Notes: generated by a model not told the origin, from the sequence alone. DNA of 64,000 nt from Cyanosarcina radialis HA8281-LM2 (GCA_019359615.1 JAHHHA010000001.1:1-64000), one strand, 5' to 3'; positions 27,125-36,956 are shown, numbered from the stretch's first letter. A program made the numbers and translations.

Positions 27125-27982
27125 ATGCTTTCTCGTCGCCTATTTCTTTTACAAATTATCTTATTGCTAACTAGCTGCGATCGAGAGAAGGCACCCTTAC
27201 GAGGGCGGTTAATTGTGGGAGTAGTTAGTTATGGTGAAGGACAGCGATCGATCGAACAATTTACTAATTTTAGCAACTATCTATCTAAACGTCTAAAAAC
27301 CATCGTGCAGATCGAACCTACTTACAATGAAGTTAAAGCGATCGAACAGATTGAAAGAAAAGTTTGGTCTTTAGTATTTGCTCCTCCGGGATTGGCAGCG
27401 ATCGCCATCAGTCAACATCAATATTTTCCTTTATTTCCCTTGGAAGGCGTTAACAATTTACGCTCGGTAATTGTAGTGCTAAAAGATAGCCCCCTGCAAA
27501 AGCTGCCCGACTTAACAAATCAAGTGCTGATTCTGGGTGAAGTGGGTTCGGCAACGGGATATTATCTGCCAATTTTCAACCTTTATGGAATTACTTTAGC
27601 TGAAGTGAGGTTTGCCCCCACGCCCAAAACCGTTCTAGAGGCGATCGCCAACCGAGAAGTAGCCGCTGGCGCTCTATCAAGAGCCGAATTCGATCGCTAC
27701 CGGGGAGAATTTTCCCCGACTCAATTTCGCATTCTCTTCTCCGACCCTCATAATATTCCCCCAGGATTGGTTTTAGCCGGGCCGACAGTCGAGCGCAACC
27801 TGCTATCAGAAATTCATCAAGTTATGCGATCGGCTTCTCCAGATTTAGCTCGCTCGGCAGGCTATCTTCCTAATGCCAAAGTTCCCAATTACGATTATTT
27901 AATTAAAGTAGTAGAAAGAGTCAGACCGATCGCCGAGCGCATTCAACAAAAACCAGCACCGCTATACGAACAAAATCGGTAG
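27125..27982 (+). CDS. PhnD-like substrate-binding lipoprotein
   Basis: The 285 residues start with a signal and lipobox LLLTSC (Cys at about 18). A periplasmic binding fold follows: LIVGVVSYGEGQRSIEQF, FSNYLSKRLKTIV, VFAPPGLAAIAI, LGEVGSATGYYLP and AGALSRAEFDRY. This is the phosphate/phosphonate-type (PhnD) class. No permease or ATPase is adjacent, so a sensory rather than transport role is plausible, given the divergent haem-sensor-like gene. Ligand unknown. Confidence 0.8.
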   Translation: MLSRRLFLLQIILLLTSCDREKAPLRGRLIVGVVSYGEGQRSIEQFTNFSNYLSKRLKTIVQIEPTYNEVKAIEQIERKVWSLVFAPPGLAAIAISQHQYFPLFPLEGVNNLRSVIVVLKDSPLQKLPDLTNQVLILGEVGSATGYYLPIFNLYGITLAEVRFAPTPKTVLEAIANREVAAGALSRAEFDRYRGEFSPTQFRILFSDPHNIPPGLVLAGPTVERNLLSEIHQVMRSASPDLARSAGYLPNAKVPNYDYLIKVVERVRPIAERIQQKPAPLYEQNR

Positions 27983-28021
27983 CAATTGTCAAGAAAGCAA
28001 TTGTTAATCTCGGTTTAAAGC

Positions 28022-28066
28022 TGTAGGTTAGGTTGACGGCAGGAAACCTAACTAACCTAACCATAA
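28022..28066. repeat. GTTAGGTT-type inverted repeat
   Basis: GTTAGGTT(gacggcaggaa)ACCTAAC and a further CTAACC unit lie after the PhnD-like gene. It resembles the GTTGGGTT repeats elsewhere. Confidence 0.6.
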
Positions 28067-28126
28067 TGCCTCTCAATTAAAACCCGATCGCTTTTGCTGA
28101 AGAAGTTTATACTTGTGCCGAGCTTG

Positions 28127-28168
28127 GTAATCTTTGATACAACAACTGGAAATTTATGTTTTTATGAT
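28127..28168 (+). promoter_or_regulatory. NtcA-type promoter of ppk2-glnN
   Basis: GTA-ATCTTTGA-TAC at 28127-28140 is an exact GTA-N8-TAC NtcA box. Exactly 22 bases later TATGAT (28163-28168) fits the TAN3T -10 element. That is the classic spacing of an NtcA-activated promoter. The expected RNA start, near 28175, lies about 100 bases before the ppk2 start codon. No other promoter-like element is as clear in this gap. Confidence 0.8.
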
Positions 28169-28274
28169 AAAACTTTGGCGATCGCGCCTCAAGCAATATC
28201 GTTAGCTATTGCTTCTATTTGTCGTGGGCACGGTACGACAGAACGGGCAAAAAAGTCAACTAAGGTTATGACTC

Positions 28275-29162
28275 GTGGAACTTCAACAGTCAAATGGTGT
28301 CAGCGACTTGCTGGAAAAAGTCCCCAAGAAGCACAAAAAGCACAAAGCCGACCTCGATTCTGAAGGGGAGCAACCCGAACTGAAAAAATTAGACAAAAAC
28401 AAATACGAGCAAGAACTAGTAAAGCTGCAAACCGAACTCGTCAAGATGCAGTATTGGATCAAGCATACTGGCTATCGCTTGGTCGTACTGTTTGAAGGGC
28501 GCGATGCGGCGGGAAAAGGAGGCACGATCAAGCGGATCGCAGACCCGCTCAATCCCCGTGGTTGTCGAGTTGTGGCTCTGGGAACGCCTTCGGATCGCGA
28601 AAAAACTCAGTGGTACTTTCAACGCTACGTCGAACATTTACCTGCCGCAGGCGAGATCGTGCTGTTCGATCGCAGTTGGTACAATCGCGCTGGCGTAGAG
28701 CGGGTGATGGGTTTTTGTACCGACGAGCAATACAACGAATTCATGCACTCTTGTCCTGAATTCGAGCGAATGTTGGTGCGATCGGGAATTATGCTGCTCA
28801 AGTATTGGTTTTCGGTGAGCGATGAAGAGCAAGAACGTCGGTTTCAATCGCGAACGATAGACCCCGCCCGCCGCTGGAAGCTGAGTCCGATGGATTTAGA
28901 ATCGCGCGATCGCTGGGTGGAATTTTCCAAAGCCAAAGACAAGATGTTCGCTCATACCAACATCCCCGAAGCGCCTTGGTTTACCGTCGAAGCCGACGAT
29001 AAAAAACGCGCTCGGCTCAACTGTTTGAAGCACATTTTAACCAAAGTGCCTTACACCGATATGACTCCCGAAGCCATGGAGTTACCGCCCCGTCGCGAGG
29101 CCCCACAAGATTACGTTCGTCCCCCGCGCAACGAACAGTTTTTTGTCCCCCACGTCTACTAA
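28275..29162 (+). CDS. ppk2: Polyphosphate kinase 2
   Basis: Transfers phosphate between polyphosphate and nucleotides. Class I PPK2 proteins make ATP or GTP from polyP. The 295 residues contain the Walker A EGRDAAGKGGTIKRI (about 73), the lid GTPSDREKTQWYFQRY, the Walker B FDRSWYNRAGVE (about 135), and YWFSVSDEEQERRFQ. The N-terminal 40 residues are Lys-rich. The start is GTG at 28275, inside the frame just after ATGACTC. The next gene, glnN, starts 21 bases after the stop, so they form one operon under the upstream NtcA-type promoter. Confidence 0.93.
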   Translation: MELQQSNGVSDLLEKVPKKHKKHKADLDSEGEQPELKKLDKNKYEQELVKLQTELVKMQYWIKHTGYRLVVLFEGRDAAGKGGTIKRIADPLNPRGCRVVALGTPSDREKTQWYFQRYVEHLPAAGEIVLFDRSWYNRAGVERVMGFCTDEQYNEFMHSCPEFERMLVRSGIMLLKYWFSVSDEEQERRFQSRTIDPARRWKLSPMDLESRDRWVEFSKAKDKMFAHTNIPEAPWFTVEADDKKRARLNCLKHILTKVPYTDMTPEAMELPPRREAPQDYVRPPRNEQFFVPHVY

Positions 29163-29183
29163 GCCACCATTAGGAACATCATC

Positions 29184-31355
29184 ATGAGTCATAAATTGCG
29201 CTCTCAGGCAATCTCTCAAGTTATCGATCGCCAACCGATGCCAGCCAAAATTCCATCGCGGCTAGAAGCTCTGTGGACGGCGGACGTATTTACGCTCAGT
29301 AAGATGCAAACTTGTCTGCCTAAAGACGTGTTTAAATCGCTGAAAAATACCATCCAAAATGGCGGCAAACTCGATGTCTCTGTAGCTGGTGTAGTGGCAG
29401 CAGCGATGAAAGATTGGGCGATTTCTAAAGGTGCATTGTATTACGCCCACGTCTTCTATCCCCTCACTAACGCCACCGCCGAAAAACACGATGGGTTCAT
29501 TTCCGTCCAAGGCGACGGCACAGTGATGTCGGAATTTACTGGCAAAGTTTTGGTACAGGGCGAACCGGATGGCTCGTCTTTTCCCAATGGCGGATTGCGC
29601 TCTACCTTTGAAGCTAGAGGCTATACGGCCTGGGATGTCACTAGTCCAGCTTACGTCATGGAAACCGACAACGGCATGACTTTGTGCATTCCCACGGTGT
29701 TCATCTCTTGGACTGGCGTAGCGTTAGATAAGAAAACGCCGCTGTTGCGTTCCAATGCTGCCATGAACAAAGCTGCCACCCGACTCCTCAAGTTATTAGG
29801 ACATACGGAAGTAGCAACGGTTAATTCTAGTTGCGGTGCAGAACAGGAATACTTTTTAGTTGACGCTCATTTTGCCCATAACCGCCCCGATTTATTGCTG
29901 ACGGGTCGCACCTTGTTTGGCAAACCCGCTGCTAAAGGCCAACAATTTGACGATCATTACTTTGGCGCGATTCCTGAGCGGGTTCAGGTTTTTATGCAGG
30001 ACGTAGAAGAGAGAATGTATCGCCTGGGGATTCCTGCTAAAACCCGACATAACGAAGTCGCCCCAGGTCAGTTTGAGATCGCCCCATTCTTTGAAGCTGC
30101 TAACGTGGCCAGCGATCACCAACAGCTAACCATGACCATCCTCAAAACAACGGCCAAGAAACACGGTTTCATGTGTTTGCTGCACGAAAAACCGTTTGCC
30201 GGAATCAACGGTTCTGGCAAGCACGTGAACTGGTCGGTTGGCAATCCTACCCAAGGAAACTTATTAGATCCGGGCAGTACCCCCCATGAAAATATGCAGT
30301 TCTTGCTATTTTGCGGGGCTGTAATTCGCGGCGTTCACAAATACGGCCCGCTGTTAAGAGCGGTAGTTGCCACCGCCAGTAACGACCACAGATTGGGGGC
30401 GAATGAGGCACCACCTGCGATTATCTCGGTCTATTTAGGCTCGCAACTCGAAGATGTATTCCAACAAATTGCCAAAGGAGAGGTCAAAGATTCCGCTCAC
30501 GGCGGCATGATGAATTTAGGTGTAGATAGCTTACCAGTTTTCCCCAAAGATCCAGGCGATCGCAACCGCACCTCGCCCTTTGCTTTCACTGGCAATCGGT
30601 TTGAATTTCGGGCGGTCGGCTCCGGTCAGTCCGTTTCGGGCCCGCTGGTGGCGATGAACACCATCTTAGCGGATTCCTTAACCTGGATTGCCGATAAGTT
30701 AGAGAGCGCCCTCAGCCAAGGAACGCCATTAAATTCTGCCGTCCATAGTATCCTCAAAGAGATTATGGACAATCATAGCGCCGTAGTCTTCGGCGGCGAC
30801 GGCTATTCGGAAGAATGGCACAAAATGGCAGTTGAGGAACGGGGTTTATCAAATTTACGCACTAGTGCCGATGCTCTGCCTTTTCTCAAAGAAAAGCACG
30901 TCGAAGAACTTTTTGAACATTTAGGCATTCTGACTCCAGTTGAATTAGAAAGCCGTTTTGACGTTTATGCCGAGCAGTACATTAAGTCAATTGAAGTCGA
31001 AGCCAAACTAGTGGTAAGTATGGCCAAAACGATTATTTACCCCGCTGCTGTGAGGTATTTATCAGAGCTTGCTGGTGCGATCGCTAGCCTGGGTGCGATC
31101 GACATCAGTTTGGAGAAGGAAATCGCCGAAAAAGTAGCGACATTGCTGCGATCGATGACGGATATGGCCAGCAAACTCAGCGCCGCGATGGCAAAGCATG
31201 ACTTCGCCACCACCGAAGAGCATATGCAATATTGCGCCCAAACCATTCGTCCTTTAATGGATAAGGTGCGCGAATATGCCGATGCGCTTGAAGCTGAAGT
31301 GGCAGACGATTTGTGGCCGCTACCTACTTATCAGGAAATGCTGTTCATTAAGTAG
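29184..31355 (+). CDS. glnN: Glutamine synthetase type III
   Basis: Makes glutamine from glutamate, ammonia and ATP, and is usually expressed under nitrogen shortage. The 723 residues are typical of GSIII. They include [21 protein letters not shown], the GSIII-type [14 protein letters not shown] with Glu metal ligands, [16 protein letters not shown], and [13 protein letters not shown]. The C-terminal helical domain runs from about 600 to the end. The second gene of the ppk2-glnN unit, so the NtcA box would control both. In Synechocystis glnN is known to be NtcA-dependent, which fits. Confidence 0.95.
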   Translation: MSHKLRSQAISQVIDRQPMPAKIPSRLEALWTADVFTLSKMQTCLPKDVFKSLKNTIQNGGKLDVSVAGVVAAAMKDWAISKGALYYAHVFYPLTNATAEKHDGFISVQGDGTVMSEFTGKVLVQGEPDGSSFPNGGLRSTFEARGYTAWDVTSPAYVMETDNGMTLCIPTVFISWTGVALDKKTPLLRSNAAMNKAATRLLKLLGHTEVATVNSSCGAEQEYFLVDAHFAHNRPDLLLTGRTLFGKPAAKGQQFDDHYFGAIPERVQVFMQDVEERMYRLGIPAKTRHNEVAPGQFEIAPFFEAANVASDHQQLTMTILKTTAKKHGFMCLLHEKPFAGINGSGKHVNWSVGNPTQGNLLDPGSTPHENMQFLLFCGAVIRGVHKYGPLLRAVVATASNDHRLGANEAPPAIISVYLGSQLEDVFQQIAKGEVKDSAHGGMMNLGVDSLPVFPKDPGDRNRTSPFAFTGNRFEFRAVGSGQSVSGPLVAMNTILADSLTWIADKLESALSQGTPLNSAVHSILKEIMDNHSAVVFGGDGYSEEWHKMAVEERGLSNLRTSADALPFLKEKHVEELFEHLGILTPVELESRFDVYAEQYIKSIEVEAKLVVSMAKTIIYPAAVRYLSELAGAIASLGAIDISLEKEIAEKVATLLRSMTDMASKLSAAMAKHDFATTEEHMQYCAQTIRPLMDKVREYADALEAEVADDLWPLPTYQEMLFIK

Positions 31356-31439
31356 CACCGATTCTGAAAAATTGGGCGGCACATTTTGAGTAGAGACGTG
31401 GCAGGGCTGCGTCTCTATATTTTTGTCTGTTTCATAACT

Positions 31440-31580
31440 TCTAGCGATCGCCCTCACCCCCAACCCCTCTCCCACCTCAAAGAAGCCCTCTCCTACGAGG
31501 AGAGGGTAAAGGAAGTTTCTGTTATCTGAGGGGAGCCGGAGTCGGGGCGAGGTCAAGACGGCTTTGGAAACCGGATTTGG
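31440..31580. repeat. Composite dispersed repeat
   Basis: CCCTCACCCCCAACCCCTC, a CTCTCCTACGAGGAGAG palindrome and an inverted GGAGCCGG...ACCGGATTTGGTAT end. It combines parts seen at 23208-23283 and 45720-45770. Confidence 0.7.
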
Positions 31581-31621
31581 TATCAATCGAGCGATAATGA
31601 GTCAGCGATCGAGTTTAAACC

Positions 31622-33913
31622 ATGGCTAGATGGCCTCTTCTTGGATTTAAAAGTATCACTCATAGGCTGATTTTTGCCTGTGCGATCGCAGCCATTGCGA
31701 TCTACAGCGTCTCCTTTTGGCAGATGCGTCAGGTAGTAGAACAAGGTGTAGTTTCTTGGATGCTTGAGGTAGCAGAAGCTCGTCTGAGTGCCGTAGCTAC
31801 TGAAATTACAGGAATTTTGGGATCGATCGAACAAAACGCTGAAATAGTGGCTATAGCTGCCAAAAACGCCCCCGATGATGCCATTGTGCCGTTGCTGGAA
31901 ACGTCGATCGCTCAAAACTGGGCCGTCGATGCTGCGGCCATTACCCGCCAAGCCACACCCTTGGGATTGCAGCCTGACAGTCGGGGAGAATATCGAAGAA
32001 TGAGCGATCGCGATCTAACTAACTTACTCGATCGCTGTCAGGAAAATTTAACCGCTACCCAACCTTTCTGGACTAAACCCTACGAACGTCAATCGTCCAA
32101 TAAATCGCTGGCCATCAGCTATTGTACTCCCTTACAGCCAAGCCCAAGAGGGACGTTAGCGATCGAACTGAGCTTAGACTGGCTGCCAAAATCGGTAAAT
32201 AATAAACTGCAAGTAGCAGACAAATTTCATCATCTCAAAATGGGGCAGCCCTTAGTCATCAGCCTACCAACCCAGCAATGGCTGGTGAGTCCCTCTAAAT
32301 CCATCCAAACCTGGACGTGGTTTTCGGCAAAACAGCCCCATATCCTTAACAAACCCTTTCCTCAAACCCTAAGTGACTCTCAGGGCATCTTCATCTTCAC
32401 CGGGTTGCGATCGACCTCTTGGGTTCTGGGTATTGCTTTCCCCGCAGCGGAACTTAGATTATTTCAGCAAAAGTATCTTTGGTTAACGATCGTCTCCATG
32501 GTGAAAGACATGGTATTGATGTGCGTAGCGATCGCGATTGTCTCCCGGCAAACCACCCAATCTTTGCGCTCTTTAATCGGCAGTACGGAAGATATTGCCC
32601 AAGGCAACCTCGACACTGTAATCCCAGTTATTCCCCAGCGGGATGAAGTCGGTCGGTTGGCGCGAGCCTTTCGCCATATGCGAGATGCGCTCAAAGACCG
32701 GATTCAGGAACTAAAAATCACCACAGCCGCCAAGCAAGCGATGGAGAGCGAACTGGAGATCGCCGGACAAATTCAGCGATCGATGGTGCCGAGAATTGAA
32801 GTTGCCGACGGCCCCAACCCCCGCTATCAACTCTCTGCCCTGCTGCAACCAGCGCGGCAAGTGGGGGGCGATCTGTACGACTTCTTTTTGTTGGAAGGCG
32901 ATCGTTTGTGCCTGCTCGTCGGCGATGTGGCCGATAAGGGGATGCCAGCGGCGCTGTTAATGGCCCGCACTATCACCCTAATTCGGACGATCGCGCATCA
33001 AACCAGCACTCCCACCGAGATGCTAGCAGCCGTCAATCGCGAACTTTGCACCGATAACGAAGAGTGTCTGTTCGTCACCTTATTTTGCGGTTTTCTAGAT
33101 CTCAATACGGGGAAACTCAACTATGCCAGCAGCGGTCACGATCCAGCGTTACTACTGCGCGATCGACAGGTGCAATTTTTAGACTTAGAAACCGGGCCGC
33201 CTTTGGGAATAGAGGCAGAGGCAAATTTTTGCCTCCATGAGTGCTGGCTGCACGATAACGATTTAATCTTGCTCTACACCGACGGCATTACCGAAGCGAT
33301 GAATCTTCAGGGAGAGCTATTTTCTGAAGCCCGCTTGCTGGAAGCGATCGCCTATTACCCGCTCTCTACCCCAGCCCGGACGATCCGCACGATCCAACAT
33401 TTCCACCAGGAATTCGTCGAAAATGCCTCGCCATCAGACGATATTACCCTGCTAGCACTTCAGTACCGACCGTCTAGCCCCTTTGCCCAGGAGGTCAAGA
33501 TTGTGGAACAGACGATCTCGATTAACAGCCAGTTAACCGAACTAGAGAGAGTAAAACCAGACATCGGGGAAATTTTGCAAGCGGAAGGTCTGCCAGTAGA
33601 ATCGATCGAGGATGCTCAATTAATTGCGGAGGAAGTGTTAGTCAATATTATTGAATACGGCTATGACGATCGAGATAACTGCCATATCGAGCTAAAAATT
33701 AAGATTAGTACCGAGGCTGTAATAATGACTTTTGAAGATAGCGGCAAGCCCTTCAACCCGCTCGATGAGATCGAGCCGCCCGATCTATCGATGGATGACG
33801 ATCGCCGTTCTTCAGGTGGTTTAGGCTTTTATCTAGTTAGAGAACTAGCCGATCGCATTGACTACATCTATGCTGAGGGCAAGAATATTTTGACGGTTTT
33901 ATTAAATAGGTAG
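31622..33913 (+). CDS. PP2C phosphatase with HAMP and fused HATPase (RsbU/RsbW-like)
   Basis: A 763-residue membrane protein: transmembrane helix at about 12-32, an extracytoplasmic sensor region to about 290, a second helix, and HAMP (ISTEDIAQGNLD-like). The SpoIIE-type PP2C domain follows (VGGDLYDFF at about 415, VGDVADKGMPAALLMA, SGHDPALLL, SDDITLLAL). At the C-terminus is a GHKL ATPase of the anti-sigma/serine-kinase kind (IAEEVLVNIIEYGYDD at about 668, SGGLGFYLVRELAD). Both the phosphatase and the opposing kinase-like module are in one chain. The STAS protein gene starts 13 bases downstream and is its obvious substrate. Confidence 0.92.
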   Translation: MARWPLLGFKSITHRLIFACAIAAIAIYSVSFWQMRQVVEQGVVSWMLEVAEARLSAVATEITGILGSIEQNAEIVAIAAKNAPDDAIVPLLETSIAQNWAVDAAAITRQATPLGLQPDSRGEYRRMSDRDLTNLLDRCQENLTATQPFWTKPYERQSSNKSLAISYCTPLQPSPRGTLAIELSLDWLPKSVNNKLQVADKFHHLKMGQPLVISLPTQQWLVSPSKSIQTWTWFSAKQPHILNKPFPQTLSDSQGIFIFTGLRSTSWVLGIAFPAAELRLFQQKYLWLTIVSMVKDMVLMCVAIAIVSRQTTQSLRSLIGSTEDIAQGNLDTVIPVIPQRDEVGRLARAFRHMRDALKDRIQELKITTAAKQAMESELEIAGQIQRSMVPRIEVADGPNPRYQLSALLQPARQVGGDLYDFFLLEGDRLCLLVGDVADKGMPAALLMARTITLIRTIAHQTSTPTEMLAAVNRELCTDNEECLFVTLFCGFLDLNTGKLNYASSGHDPALLLRDRQVQFLDLETGPPLGIEAEANFCLHECWLHDNDLILLYTDGITEAMNLQGELFSEARLLEAIAYYPLSTPARTIRTIQHFHQEFVENASPSDDITLLALQYRPSSPFAQEVKIVEQTISINSQLTELERVKPDIGEILQAEGLPVESIEDAQLIAEEVLVNIIEYGYDDRDNCHIELKIKISTEAVIMTFEDSGKPFNPLDEIEPPDLSMDDDRRSSGGLGFYLVRELADRIDYIYAEGKNILTVLLNR

Positions 33914-33926
33914 CTAAATACAACTA

Positions 33927-34295
33927 ATGACACTACAAATTTCTCCTGTATTTCTCGATCGAAACACGATGCACCTCGCCCTTAATGGCAAGCTCGATAG
34001 CATTACTGCCCCAAAACTAGAAGAATTTATTAACCAAGGACTCGATCGCGCGATCGAAACCCTAATCGTCGATCTCGAACAACTCAGTTTTATCTCCAGT
34101 GCTGGTCTGCGAATTTTTGCCAAAACCCGAAAACTAATGAAATCGAGAGAGGGCAAGATCTGTTTTGTTAACCTCAGCCCCCAAGTTAAGAAGGTGTTTG
34201 ACATTGTTAAGGCTGTACCGCTCTCTGAAGTTTTTCAAGATCCCAAAGAACTCGATGCTTACTTGGCAAGCATTCAAAAGCAAGCTGGTGAGTGA
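33927..34295 (+). CDS. STAS-domain anti-sigma-factor antagonist
   Basis: The 122 residues form one STAS domain: LQISPVFLDRNTMHLALNGKLD, APKLEEFI, VDLEQLSFISSAGLRIF with the phosphorylatable Ser pair SSAG at about 55, and FVNLSPQVKKVFDIV. It would be phosphorylated by the GHKL module and dephosphorylated by the PP2C domain of the upstream gene. It shares that operon (13-base gap). No sigma factor is encoded nearby. Confidence 0.93.
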   Translation: MTLQISPVFLDRNTMHLALNGKLDSITAPKLEEFINQGLDRAIETLIVDLEQLSFISSAGLRIFAKTRKLMKSREGKICFVNLSPQVKKVFDIVKAVPLSEVFQDPKELDAYLASIQKQAGE

Positions 34296-34297
34296 GG

Positions 34298-34350
34298 GGA
34301 GAGGGGGAAGAGGGAGAGGGGGAGATGGGGAGATGGGGAGATGGGGAGCA
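34298..34350. repeat. GGGGAGAT tandem array, intergenic
   Basis: Tandem GGGGAGAT units follow the STAS stop codon. The same unit forms the in-frame array in the NRPS gene. Confidence 0.75.
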
Positions 34351-34502
34351 AAGGGGAAAATTAACCACTGACAACTGACATTCTGAACTACTGACTTCTG
34401 ACTTCTGACTTCTGACTTCGTTAAGAGTGATAAGTTAGAAGTGTTGAGTTAAAAGCATCTTGATGCCACTCAACGCTCAACCCTCAACCCTTAACGGTTT
34501 CT

Positions 34503-34985
34503 ATGACTCTAGGGAATCTACGGGATCTCTACCAACAGACGATCCTGGAACATTACAAAAAGCCCAAATATAAAGGCAAAACCAACCCAGTAGACCGCTA
34601 CCAGAAAGGTCACAATCCTTCCTGTGGCGATACGATCGAACTGACGTTGCAGCTAGATGAATCTGGAGACAACATCACCGATGCTAAGTTTGAAGGAGAA
34701 GGTTGTGCGATCGCGATCGCTTCGGCTGACTTAATGGCTGAAGCTGTCAAGGGCAAAAGCGTAGAAGAAGCTCTAGAAATGGTACGGCGCTTTCAAGCCA
34801 TGATGAAAGGAGAAGATGAGTTTCCCAAAGAACAGCGCAAGCTGAACGTCATGCAAGGTGTCTCTCAGTTTCCCGTGCGGATTAAATGCGCTAATCTTAC
34901 GTGGCACACCCTCAAAGCTGCCCTAGAATCTCAGGCTAGTGTTGAATCGAATGGTTTTATTAGTAATGAAAAGGAAGACGGGTAG
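34503..34985 (+). CDS. sufU: SufU-type iron-sulphur cluster assembly protein
   Basis: The 160 residues have the three conserved Cys segments NPSCGDTIEL, GEGCAIAIASAD and RIKCANLTWHT, with Asp near the first. The insertion between the second and third Cys (MVRRFQAMMKGEDEFPKEQRKLNV) marks SufU rather than IscU. SufU takes sulphur from the SufS desulphurase. No suf operon is adjacent, and sufS must lie elsewhere. The last 20 residues are variable. Confidence 0.92.
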   Translation: MTLGNLRDLYQQTILEHYKKPKYKGKTNPVDRYQKGHNPSCGDTIELTLQLDESGDNITDAKFEGEGCAIAIASADLMAEAVKGKSVEEALEMVRRFQAMMKGEDEFPKEQRKLNVMQGVSQFPVRIKCANLTWHTLKAALESQASVESNGFISNEKEDG

Positions 34986-35037
34986 GAGAGGGCGAAGAGG
35001 GCGAGAGAGGGAAGCAGGGGAGGCAGGGGAGGCAGGG
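34986..35037. repeat. GGGGAGGCAG and GAGGGCGA tandem units
   Basis: Short purine-rich tandem repeats between sufU and ycf51. They are followed by ACTCAACACTCCACACTTAAC, a repeat relative of the GTTAAGTGTTGAGTG units at 4719-4747. Confidence 0.6.
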
Positions 35038-35101
35038 GTGAATTTTTAACTCAACACTCCACACTTAACACTTCCAAAGCTCCTGAACTTCTGAAATTAA
35101 A

Positions 35102-35626
35102 ATGCTTACAACTGCTGATTTTCTAATTGCCACCAAATGGGCGGGTATCCTCGCTATAGTTGCTGCGGCTGTAGCCGTATTGGGTTTTGTGTTCCAATGG
35201 GGCCAGCGCTTCCGATTTGTTGGAGTCGCTGGATTTATGGTGGTTCTCACTGTCGGATTATTTGCTCTAAGTTTGACACCACTGACGCGGGTAGAAATTC
35301 CTGGGGCAATTCGCTATTCCTTGGTTTACGACAATGGGGCCACCCAGGTAGTAATTGCCGTGCCTCCTGAAGTTAACGAATCGCAAGTGGCAGCTACTCT
35401 TCGCCAAGCCGCAGGCGATCGCTTTTCTTACGGACGTTTGGGTGGCAAGGAGAAACAATTAACTATCAGGGCGCGGACGATTATTCATCCTCAAGCGGGC
35501 GTGTCAGAACCAGTATATTTAGGTGAAGTCAAGCGATCGCTCGCCCAACGCGATGACGCAAATATGGCGATCGAAGTCTACCCGGAATATATGGCAAAGC
35601 TGCCAAAAGCTAAATCTCCTGTTTAG
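35102..35626 (+). CDS. ycf51: Ycf51-family membrane protein
   Basis: The 174 residues have two N-terminal membrane helices (about 13-33 and 40-60). A soluble domain follows with IPGAIRYSLVYDNGATQVVIAVPPEVNESQVAATLRQAA split over its strands, and GGKEKQLTIRARTI. This is the Ycf51 pattern of cyanobacteria and red-algal plastids. Its function is not known. The short spacer to sufU suggests no operon, because repeats fill it. Confidence 0.88.
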   Translation: MLTTADFLIATKWAGILAIVAAAVAVLGFVFQWGQRFRFVGVAGFMVVLTVGLFALSLTPLTRVEIPGAIRYSLVYDNGATQVVIAVPPEVNESQVAATLRQAAGDRFSYGRLGGKEKQLTIRARTIIHPQAGVSEPVYLGEVKRSLAQRDDANMAIEVYPEYMAKLPKAKSPV

Positions 35627-35849
35627 GATAGACATAAGAGATCTCCTCCAATAATTATTGTCAGGTAGGTATCCTACCTGCCTTTGAGGAAAGCGAGAGT
35701 GCTAGCCCTTTCAGGGCGGCTTCGCCAACGCACACGCTAGTTGCCTCCGGCACGCTGCGCGAACGCGAACGCCAGATGTCTATAGTAAACAAATGGGTCG
35801 CAATTGGGAAAAATATAATTAGCGACAACTGACAACCGACAATTGACAA

Positions 35850-36956
35850 ATGACAAATTATTTGACTGTTGCCCCGACTAGAGTAATACGCTGTCAGCAA
35901 GGGTTGACAGAAGCAGGAGAAGCGATCGCCTGTTTGGGGAATCGCCCTTTGGTGGTAGGGGGCGATCGCTCTTTGGCGGCTATTGAACCCCGATTGCTAC
36001 CAGTTCTCGAAGGGCAGCAGTTACAAGTTTCTCAAGCTTCTTACTTGCCCGATTGCAGCGACAACAGTTTAGCGGCTCTTCAGCAGATAGTAAGCGATCG
36101 CCAAGCCGATTTAATTATTGGGGTTGGTGGCGGTAAAGCCCTAGATGCAGCCAAATTGCTAGCTCATCGGTGTCAGTTGCCAGTCGTAACTATTCCTACC
36201 TCTGCTGCTACCTGCGCGGCTTGGACGGCTCTTTCTAATGTCTACTCGGATGAGGGGGCTTTTCTCTACGATGTTCCTCTGCCCAAATGCCCTGAGTTGC
36301 TGATCTTAGATTACGAGTTAATTCAAACTGCCCCTCAACGGACCCTAATTGCCGGAATTGGCGATGCTATAGCCAAGTGGTACGAAGCCTCGGTGAGCAG
36401 CGGGAGTTCCGAACAAACTCTGATCGTTGCCGCCGTACAGCAAGCTAGAGTATTGCGAGATCTGCTATTTCAAAAGTCGGCCGCTGCCCTGGAAGCCCCA
36501 GGAAGCGATGTTTGGCGAGAAGTAGTAGATGCTACGGTTTTACTGGCTGGAGTCATTGGCGGCTTGGGAGGGGCGCAGTGTCGAACGGTAGCTGCCCATG
36601 CGGTTCACAACGGTTTAACTCACGTCAGAGCCAGCCATCACGCCTTGCACGGGGAAAAAGTAGCTTACGGAATTCTGGTGCAACTGCGGTTAGAAGAAAT
36701 GGTGCAGGGAAATCAGCTAGCAGCCACCGCCAGACAGCAATTGTTAAAGTTTTACGCCCAAATTGGCTTGCCGACTACTTTAGACGATCTGGGTTTAGCT
36801 AACATTACGTTGACAGAATTGCGTCGCGCCGCCGAAATTGCTTGTCGCCCGAATTCCGACATTCACCATTTGCCTTTTGGCGTGGACAGCGATCGCTTGT
36901 TGGCTGCTATGGTTTCGACCACAGTTGGAGTCGAACCAGAGAAGATTCAAGTTTAG
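35850..36956 (+). CDS. Iron-containing alcohol dehydrogenase family protein (GldA-like)
   Basis: The 368 residues have the NAD-binding DLIIGVGGGKALDAAKL and PTSAATCAAWTALSNVY, and metal-ligand positions Asp in GIGDAIAKWYE and His in AAHAVHNGLTHV and HHALHGEKVAYG. Family members oxidise glycerol or related polyols with NAD. An 88-bp piece of this gene's 3' end is repeated at 37913-37999, beyond the toxin-antitoxin module. The start is the ATG at 35850 just after a repeat. Substrate is unproven. Confidence 0.85.
   Translation: MTNYLTVAPTRVIRCQQGLTEAGEAIACLGNRPLVVGGDRSLAAIEPRLLPVLEGQQLQVSQASYLPDCSDNSLAALQQIVSDRQADLIIGVGGGKALDAAKLLAHRCQLPVVTIPTSAATCAAWTALSNVYSDEGAFLYDVPLPKCPELLILDYELIQTAPQRTLIAGIGDAIAKWYEASVSSGSSEQTLIVAAVQQARVLRDLLFQKSAAALEAPGSDVWREVVDATVLLAGVIGGLGGAQCRTVAAHAVHNGLTHVRASHHALHGEKVAYGILVQLRLEEMVQGNQLAATARQQLLKFYAQIGLPTTLDDLGLANITLTELRRAAEIACRPNSDIHHLPFGVDSDRLLAAMVSTTVGVEPEKIQV

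Noticed and set aside
28094-28363. A frame of 89 codons upstream of ppk2
   Set aside because: It covers the NtcA promoter region and overlaps the start of ppk2, and it has no family resemblance.
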